Notes under the pieces: generated by a model
Seen by the model: only the letters and a program-made list of their open reading frames with translations
Databases searched by the model: none
Told to the model about the DNA's origin: nothing
Shown: one piece after another, positions 56,964-64,000 of the stretch
Numbering within the stretch: the first letter of the stretch is position 1
Layout: each line of letters starts with the position of its first letter
Assembly (NCBI RefSeq): GCF_003086295.3
Contig: NC_092050.1
Span: 155,130,699 to 155,194,698 of the forward strand
Reading direction: 5' to 3'
Source: Arachis hypogaea
Lineage: Eukaryota; Streptophyta; Magnoliopsida; Fabales; Fabaceae
Length of the DNA stretch: 64,000 nucleotides
Translations under genes and position numbers: made by a program

Positions 56964-58919
56964 ATGCGTTCTGCATCACTTAGCAGCTTCAAAAAGCCCC
57001 TTTACCTATGGAACTTGATGATTCGAGATTCTACCAATAACGGCTTCTATATTGAAACCTTAAACATATACACTTCAATGGTTTCACACACTGGTGGGCA
57101 TGGGAACACCTTCACTTACCCTTTGCTCCTAAAGGCCTGTGCCAACCTGGGTTCCATGATTCATGGGACTATGATTCATGGCCATATTCTGAGACTTGGC
57201 TTCCAAGATGACTTATTTGTTCAAACTGCACTTGTTGGCATGTATGCTAAGTGCACTTATGTTGAGTGTGCACGCCACGTGTTTGATGGAATGGCGCACA
57301 GAAGCGTCGTGTCCTGGAACTCCATGATTTCGGCTTATTCTCGTGGGTTTTTAATGGATGCGGCATTCAGCCTCTTGAAAGATATGTGGGTTCTTGGCTT
57401 TGAGCCAAGTTCGCCCACATTTGTTTCAATTTTGTCAGGTTGTTCGGATTCAGATTCAGATTCCTTTAGCTTTTGGTGGCAAGGGATGTCGATACATTGT
57501 TGCTTGATCAAACTTGGACTTGTGTATTCTCAAGTTACTTTGGCCAATGCGTTAATGGGAATGTATGTTCACTTTAGCCAAATGGAGGAAGCGAGGAAGG
57601 TTTTTGATTTGATGGATGAAAAATCAATAATTTCTTGGACAACTATTATGGGAGGTTATGTGAAAGTTGGCCATGTTGCGGAAGCATATAATTTATTCAA
57701 TCAAATGCAGCATCAAAGTACTGGCATAGATTTTATTGTATTTCTAGTTCTTATATCTGGTTGTATACAAGTAGGAGATCTCTTATTAGCTTCATCAGTT
57801 CAAGCTTTTGTACTTAAATGTGGATGCGATAAAGAGGAGTCCATTGAAAATTTGCTAATAACTATGTATGCAAAATGCAGTGACCTTGCATCTGCTAGAA
57901 GGATATTTGATTTGATTATCAAAAAGAGTATTTTCTCATGGACATCAATGATTGCAGGATATGCCCATTCGGATCACCCATTGGAGGCATTGCATTTGTT
58001 TAGAAGGCTTGTACGGACAGATTTTAGACCAGATGGACCAACGGTTGCTACTGTTATATCAGCTTGTGCTGATATAGGATCAATTAGCATAGCACAAGAG
58101 ATGGAAGATTATATTTCTCTAAATGGATTGGAATTCGATCTACAAGTCCAAACATCTCTCATACACTTGTACTCCAAGTGTGGAAGCATCAAGAAAGCCC
58201 AAGAAGTATTTAAAAAAGTGGCAGATAAAGATTTAACTGTTTGGTCTTCCATGATAAATAGCTATGCTATTCATGGGATGGGGAAAGAAGCGATTGACCT
58301 ATTTCGCAAAATGACAACTACAGAAGGGATAATTCCAGATGCTATTGTTTACACCAGTGTTTTGCTGGCTTGTAGCCATGCAGGGTTAGTAGAAGATGGA
58401 TTGAAGTACTTCATAAGTATGCAAAAAGATTTTGGAATAACTCCTAAGATAGAACATTGCACTTGCTTGGTAGATCTTCTTGGTCGAGTTGGCCGGCTTG
58501 ACTTAGCATTAGATACGATTCAGGGGATGCCCTTGGAAGCACAAGTGCAAGCTTGGGCTCCCTTGCTCAGTGCTTGTAGGATCCATGGTAATGTTGAGCT
58601 TGGGGAGATTGCTGCTGTCAAGTTACTAGAGCTTAGTCCTGGAAGCTCTGGAAATTATGTATTGATGGCTAATTTGTACACCTCATTCGGCAAGTGGAAG
58701 GAGGCGCATGCAATGAGAAAATTGATAGATGGTAAAGGACTGGTTAAAGAATGTGGGTGGAGCCAGGTTGAGATCGGTGGTAGATTTCATACATTTGCAG
58801 CAGGAAATCAGTCACGTGTTCAGTTGGCCAATATCTATAAGATGCTAGAAGATCTAAATTTTACTCTTCAAGAAGGTAGCTATGCAGGACAAGCTGTAAC
58901 AATGAATAATGACCCTTAA
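56964..58919 (+). CDS. PPR protein, PLS class, E+ type, intact
   Basis: 651 residues, no intron, start ATG at 56964 (MRSASLSSFKK). A run of 35-residue PPR units of P, L and S type is marked by SWNSMISAYSRG, SWTTIMGGYVKVG, SWTSMIAGYAHSD and VWSSMINSYAIHG, with MYAKC and LYSKCG turns. It ends in E and E+ motifs (AWAPLLSACRIHGNVELG, YVLMANLYTSFGKWKEA, GWSQVEIGGRFHTFAAGN, then a short tail); there is no DYW deaminase. Such proteins bind RNA in chloroplasts or mitochondria and help site-specific C-to-U editing. The target is unknown, and the N-terminus is short for a transit peptide, so an upstream exon is possible. This is the only intact copy of the gene here. Confidence 0.9.
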   Translation: MRSASLSSFKKPLYLWNLMIRDSTNNGFYIETLNIYTSMVSHTGGHGNTFTYPLLLKACANLGSMIHGTMIHGHILRLGFQDDLFVQTALVGMYAKCTYVECARHVFDGMAHRSVVSWNSMISAYSRGFLMDAAFSLLKDMWVLGFEPSSPTFVSILSGCSDSDSDSFSFWWQGMSIHCCLIKLGLVYSQVTLANALMGMYVHFSQMEEARKVFDLMDEKSIISWTTIMGGYVKVGHVAEAYNLFNQMQHQSTGIDFIVFLVLISGCIQVGDLLLASSVQAFVLKCGCDKEESIENLLITMYAKCSDLASARRIFDLIIKKSIFSWTSMIAGYAHSDHPLEALHLFRRLVRTDFRPDGPTVATVISACADIGSISIAQEMEDYISLNGLEFDLQVQTSLIHLYSKCGSIKKAQEVFKKVADKDLTVWSSMINSYAIHGMGKEAIDLFRKMTTTEGIIPDAIVYTSVLLACSHAGLVEDGLKYFISMQKDFGITPKIEHCTCLVDLLGRVGRLDLALDTIQGMPLEAQVQAWAPLLSACRIHGNVELGEIAAVKLLELSPGSSGNYVLMANLYTSFGKWKEAHAMRKLIDGKGLVKECGWSQVEIGGRFHTFAAGNQSRVQLANIYKMLEDLNFTLQEGSYAGQAVTMNNDP

Positions 58920-58975
58920 AAAAGAACCACCTTTGAAGACATGAGGCTATACAACAAAAACTTTTGCTTCTGGTC

Positions 58976-59770
58976 ATGTCAATTTGTAATCTTGCATTTA
59001 CAAGATTATGCCAATTTCAAGTGATTCTTACCCTACTACAGGATTTGTCTCTGTCTCTTAGAACAGATGTTATTTCATTTTCTCCAAATGAAGAGACCAA
59101 GGAAGCATTGAAAATAGTACGAGACTTCACCATCAATAATAATGATGCTTCAGTGTTCTTGGATGCTCAACATTGCTGCATCATGAAAACCAGCTTAGAT
59201 TATCTCTCCAGTTTGTCTGCTAATGATGGTTTATCAGGAGCAATGAGAGCATTGATATCTGAAACTTCAATTGTGTTTTGCACATTGTAGTAGTAGGCTA
59301 GTAGCTACATTGAAGCAAATATGAAAGTTGAGTCCACTGCTTCAGAACTGTCGAGAGCTGATAACTTAAAATCTGATCTTGAAAATAACAAGAGTCAGTT
59401 CAGTGATATGGTGGCGTCAGAAAAAGAGCTGCGGCAAAAGTTGGCATGTTTGGAGGAAATGAAAGAGGACCTTGAAAAACAAATCAGAACTATTAATGCT
59501 GACATCATGGCTTCTCGAAAAGAACAGAACACGACTCAAATGAGAAAGAGAGATGTCTATGTGGAAGGAAAGGCACTCAAAGCTCGAATGGACATGGCGA
59601 AGGAGAAAGTACCACATTTGCAACATGAGCATGACTTGGCAAAGGAAAACCAGGAAAAGATCAAAGCTGAATGGTCAGAGTTCGGAGAAAAATTTAAAAA
59701 GATTGTTGTAAAGTCAGCTGTACAAGATTACCAAGATTGTTGTAAAGTCAGCTGTACAACAAGTGCATGA
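58976..59770 (+). pseudogene. Coiled-coil protein gene, broken (copy 2)
   Basis: It matches 13884-14627. An extra T (TGTGTTTTGCAC against TGTGTTTGCAC) and an 8-bp insertion in the TAGTAG region near 59291-59306 put a TAG at 59288. The downstream frame 59321-59770 keeps the coiled coil (KSDLENNKSQFSDMVASEKE). A 33-bp tandem duplication (GATTGTTGTAAAGTCAGCTG and onward) lies at 59700-59758. Past 59731 this copy continues with sequence not present in copy 1, so its 3' end is more likely the native one. Confidence 0.6.
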
Positions 59771-60736
59771 CAAAAATTTTAATTTCTATTAAGTCCACTA
59801 TATCATATGTTTTCCTTTCAGATAGTGTTAAGCCTGTAGGATAATAATTTCACAATCCTTGCTGACTGCTGCATGAATCACAGATTGTTGTCTTCTTTTG
59901 GATACTATCTAAATCGGTGCATTGAATCTCAGAGAAATTAAGGACATTCTGCTATAGATAACAATGTAATTACCATATAGAGGTTGCTCTTCACATAAAA
60001 TAATGGAAGTTTTGTTGTTTTATTGATTGAAATCGATCATTATTTAATTTGTTATATGTAGTAGGAAAATAATGTCGAGTTAATAGTAAGAAATCATCAT
60101 TCTCATCATTGTAAAATCTTATAAAACAGCTGCACTAACTGCACTGCACCTCTGCTGCATTGACTTACAATTGTCAACCAACTCAACACCCTGTTTAACC
60201 AACTTGCCAACAGTAGAAACTGCCATTAGTGCAAAATCTTAGTATTGTCTGTAGGGCTGACTTGTTTATTAAGCTTAGCAAGATGGAAGATTTTATTTGT
60301 GTGACAAACCCTATATAGGAAAACTCATTACATTAATGCATGGAAAGATAAGCACTTATAGGAGCAAAGAGAAAATGTAAGCAAACAAAACAAAACTGAA
60401 TAGAAACTCACCCTTCAAATGAGAGGGTATATGAATCTGTATATCATTTCTCTGTAATCTCTATAGCATGTCTGTGTCATATAATTTGTTAATCAACAAT
60501 TAAATGAATCTTCTATCTATGTTACCCTGTGGATTTGTAACTCCATGGTATGCATTAACAGTAATTTCTGTCACTTAGTAAGGTATACATCTAGTTAAAT
60601 TAGATCTTCTAAGAACCTATAAGATGTACAATTCATCAATCAAAAGATTCTTTTAAGAATGGTTGCTAATATCTGACATGATGAACAAATCAGCAACAGA
60701 AATCAGAGTCTGATCTCTACTTCTGTTCTCATTTTC
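59771..60736. other. Intergenic region before the SMP-domain gene
   Basis: No coding frame. Base composition is less AT-rich than the rest. 60400-60736 probably includes the 3' UTR of the minus-strand gene. Confidence 0.5.
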
Positions 60737-63700
60737 TCATGGTCCTCTCATCTTTTCAACAAAGTGACGCCTCTTTTCTTCCAACTTCTCACTCATCCTC
60801 TTTCGCAAATCAAACATCTTTTCCCTCTTCCCGATTTTCTTCTGTTCAGATGGACTAACTTGTTTATCTATAAGCAGAGAATAGAGTGTTTGTGGTTGGT
60901 AGACAGTAATATCTTCCGTCTTCTCTTCACGTGTTTCATCTCTATTCTCATTCTGTGTGGACGATGCTGGAAGTTCTTTCAAATCCTCAGTTTCTTGCAT
61001 TATGTAAGTCTCTAGAAAAGGTGTTGACAGTTGGTCAAAACTTTGGCTGCTCTTTAATACTATTGGACTAGAGGAAGATGATGCTCGTCCGAAAGAAAAC
61101 GATTTCCTAACTGGTTCTACTATAGACTTGGCCCCATGTTGGTTTTGGGGTGTTAGCCCCGAACCATCAACCGACATCCTTGCGCTAGTTTTATCATTTG
61201 AAACGGACGTATCGTGTCCACATTCTTGTTTAACCCACATGTATGGAGCAACAGTCCGAGGAATCCAATTCTCCTTTTCAGCCAGCATCCATGAAATGCT
61301 TATGCACTCAGAGTTTGGGAGCACTAAAGTTTCTCGAAATGCTGCCTGTAGAGATACTATAATCTTTTCAGAAAGACATGCAAAGTTGAAGGCTTGTCGG
61401 ACGATACGAGTTACAACATAGAGAAGAAGGAACATACACCCTCTAAGCAAACTTTAAAAGAGAAAGAAACATAAATATATCTAAAGCATGTAAATTCTAA
61501 AAACAGCAGCAGGTTAAACATTGATCTTTAACCAAAATTCATTCATAACTTAACCAAAGGGAAATGGGTTATCGTACCTTAAGTCGATTGACCAGGAACA
61601 GGGCGATGCGTGCATTAGTTATTTTGTGATCTCCAACACATGATTCCAGGTTGAAGTCTATATCAGGCATAAATGTGAAACCATACCACAAATTATCAGA
61701 AGGAGGGGGCTTTAGTTGTAAACGCATTGTCCCTTTGAGGGATACTATCCTTATTGCCAAAGTGAGAGGAACCTTTAGATAAGAGATAACCCGTTACTTC
61801 GACCATAACAAAGCTATAGCTGTTTATAACTACAATAATGATTCCATGTGTCAACATGTGCATCTATCAACATGAAAATGCTCAAAGACAAGATTTGTAG
61901 TGACATAACTTTAAGTATCTTATTATATGTCAAAAAAAATCCATATAGAGGTAACCAAAATATGGACATGTTAGAATATAATAGAATTAAAGATAATTTA
62001 CACAGTCAGTCATACTAGTTGTTTTTCTCTGCTGTTCATTGTTCTTATAAAGATCTCCTACCCTCATGTACCTATGTATTCTTCCATGTTTTTTCATGTT
62101 GAATAAACAGAATCTTTGGGGGGGAGGGAGAGGTGTAAGTATGGAATAATAGACACTACCTGTGAAACATGCTTGGCAAGAGAATTTAACATAGATTTCC
62201 ATTTTGATCCGTAAAATGAGGAAGATGTAGTCCTAGAAACTTTAGACACATCTGCATAGGACAAATTGACATCTTTTAACTTTAATGCTTTCCACAACAC
62301 ACTGTCTAGAAATGAGACTCCCCGTACCATCCCACCACAAATAATTTGGTATTTTGTTATTCATAGGAGAAAAACAGGATAAGAAAAACCTGATAAGCTA
62401 TCCTCAGGGGAAACAAGAAAAGAAGAAAAGATAATTTGGTTTGGCTTTAATAACATTATGGTCTTCATTTAACACTTTGATTTTTTTGGGGGGGGGGGGG
62501 GGGGGGGGGAATAGTTCAGTACAAATTTGACAAATCACCACATGAAGAAAATGCAAACTAAGTATTTGATTTAACGGTATTTATGTGCTTACCAGTGTTC
62601 CCATTGACATCTACTTTTGGCTCTTGTGAATCATTCACTCCATCTCCAAGATTCAACTGATTGCTGAGATCTTCAAGAAGATCTGACGGGGCAGCTCCAG
62701 CATTGCTTGAGCATTCCGTCCCCTTGTCGTTCTGTAGTTCACCAACTTCAAGCCTTGTTTCAATCTCTACTACTGCACCTCCAGAATATTCAATGTCTGC
62801 CTCAAAGGTGCATACATCATTCATTTCCATAGGAAGAACCCTCATTGCAACGATGTAGGGTGGAGTAGTCCCCATATTGATGTCTGTACAGATAACTTCA
62901 CCGAAATAAGTAGGTGTTCTCACATTGGCCAATGCCCTCTGTCAAAAAACAGAAAGGACCAACATTTATCTTATAGAAACCACAATCAAGTGAAGGTTTC
63001 AGTGAGGATTTCTCTTTAAAAATAAAATAAAACACCAATGTTTATCTCATGACAACCGCGCAAAGGAATGAAGCCGGTTGTAAAAGGAATGCGGCAGGCT
63101 AGCAGGGAAATCTTTAAAAAACAATGTCCCTTTGCATTCAACAAAATAAGCTAACATTTTCAACTTAATGAACAATTGTAGGTGAAGTGCTAAAACCAAT
63201 TATTAGCCAAGATAATTTCCACCTCCCAAAGCAAAACTACTTAATCATACTCAAAATTGAAGGCAAGCACATCAAGATGGGAAACTAAACCTGCATCCTT
63301 TCTTGAATTGTCTTCTTCACTTGTGAATTTCCCTTCGCGTCAAAAAAGAGTCTAGCAATCAACAAGTTCCAGCATAATGTACCATCATCAGTACCATACT
63401 TCTCATCAGCATCAGAGTCAGATCTGATATTTATATTACTTTGGCTTCTTGAACGACACATGCTTGAACTAAATGAAGGAGCTTTTTCTGAAATGCAACT
63501 TTTCAGATCACTTGGAGTTGAAGAACCTTTCATATACTCAGTGGCCAATATTGCATCCTGACAAGCCCGGAGCTTGTCAAGGCTCTTTCTTTCTTCACGG
63601 GATGTCCAAGCCGATTTACTATCCAAACCAACTCGAGGAGGTTTTTTAGTAATTCTTCTCAAAAATTGACGAACTCTTGAGGAAGATCCATCAGGCTTAC

Positions 63701-63972
63701 TGGACTTTTCTAAGGCATCAAAACTTGATCCTGCTGATGGTCTCATGATAAAAGGATGATATTCAATATTTAGTGATGCTATATAACGATGAAACTCTTC
63801 GTACAACTGACTAGACCACTTAAGTTTTTCACTCTGGTCGCATGAAGCCATACGGAGGGCCTTACACCATGCTTCTTTTTCCCATGACGTCTCAAGATAT
63901 ATGTAAAGCAATTTGCTTCCATGGTATACCACAGATTTGTTGTTTTCAACTTTTATCGGGTATCTTTTTGCC
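60737..63972 (-). CDS. TEX2-like SMP-domain protein, 3' part of the gene
   Basis: Five exons in frame, minus strand: 63972-63291, 62938-62593, 62305-62160, 61772-61578 and 61345-60737. The 5' part lies beyond base 64000. Exon 1 here continues a PH-like domain (IYLETSWEKEAWCKALR) and a basic Ser-rich linker. From YGTDDGTLCWNLLIARLFFD the SMP lipid-binding domain starts and runs through IQERMQ-RALANVRTPTYFGE, KWKSMLNSLAKHVSQ-VPLTLAIR, LQLKPPPSDNLWYGFTFMPD and HKITNARIALFLVNRLK. The last exon has FRETLVLPNSECISISWM and a charged tail (EKLEEKRRHFVEKM). TEX2/Nvj2-type proteins sit in the ER and move lipids at membrane contact sites. This is a single-copy, unduplicated gene with clean splice sites. 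Confidence 0.9.
62488..62509. repeat. G22 homopolymer in a TEX2-like intron
   Basis: Twenty-two consecutive G after a T run, in the intron between 62306 and 62592. On the transcribed strand's RNA it is C22. The length is prone to sequencing and assembly error. Confidence 0.9.
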
Positions 63973-64000
63973 CTGCAAAATCCAACATAAAAAAATGACC

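Larger units (their letters stand above)
44357..59731. repeat. Segmental duplication, copy 2 (alpha + beta sub-units)
   Basis: Same order and orientation as 1-14627. Copy-specific changes are the young TRIM at 52201-53010, a shorter TA tract near 49350, a different small deletion in the PPR fragment and a broken coiled-coil ORF. On the left, homology to the alpha/beta junction (6783-7050) continues to 38626, interrupted by the foldback and copia insertions. The right end at about 59731 is followed by unique sequence. Confidence 0.93.

Noticed and set aside
60764..61421. Plus-strand ORFs in the TEX2-like last exon
   Set aside because: Antisense shadows of a conserved coding exon.

Overview
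The window is nuclear DNA of a flowering plant. It is AT-rich, its genes have introns, and LTR retrotransposons, miniature DNA transposons and microsatellites fill the space between genes. The repeat style and the gene set (plant F-box/FBA genes, E+ PPR, TEX2-like SMP protein, Tat-clade gypsy) suggest a legume, possibly Arachis (peanut). That species call is inference from remembered repeat style and cannot be proven here.

Layout. A gene block of about 15 kb occurs twice, at 1-14627 (copy 1, already inside the block at base 1) and 44357-59731 (copy 2). Each block holds two older sub-units. Sub-unit alpha is F-box gene A, a dead RNase T2 gene in convergent orientation, a short tRNA-like piece and a 5' fragment of a PPR gene. 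Sub-unit beta is F-box gene B, a 1.6-kb solo LTR, a full-length PPR gene and a coiled-coil ORF. Between the blocks lie an intact two-exon S-RNase-type RNase T2 gene (17559-18305, minus), a copia fragment with head-to-head LTR ends, 0.4-kb tandem repeats, a complete Tat-type gypsy element (27347-36186) carrying a spliced antisense gene, a 570-bp LTR, a cluster of five hairpins, a Mutator-like foldback element (38670-39498) and a complete copia element (39516-44150). To the right of copy 2 is the 3' part of a TEX2-like SMP-domain gene on the minus strand, running off the window.

How the genes relate. The most notable feature is the linkage of S-RNase-type RNase T2 sequences (one intact, two dead) with four F-box/FBA genes of the SLF/SFB type. 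This is the gene pairing of the gametophytic self-incompatibility S-locus of Solanaceae, Plantaginaceae and Rosaceae. Both dead RNases sit about 0.5 kb from the 3' end of an F-box gene and share the same inactivating changes. The duplicates have decayed differently: F-box A and the PPR gene are intact only in copy 2, while the coiled-coil ORF is open only in copy 1. The arrangement could be a relic or a repurposed S-locus-like module. Function is not shown by the sequence.
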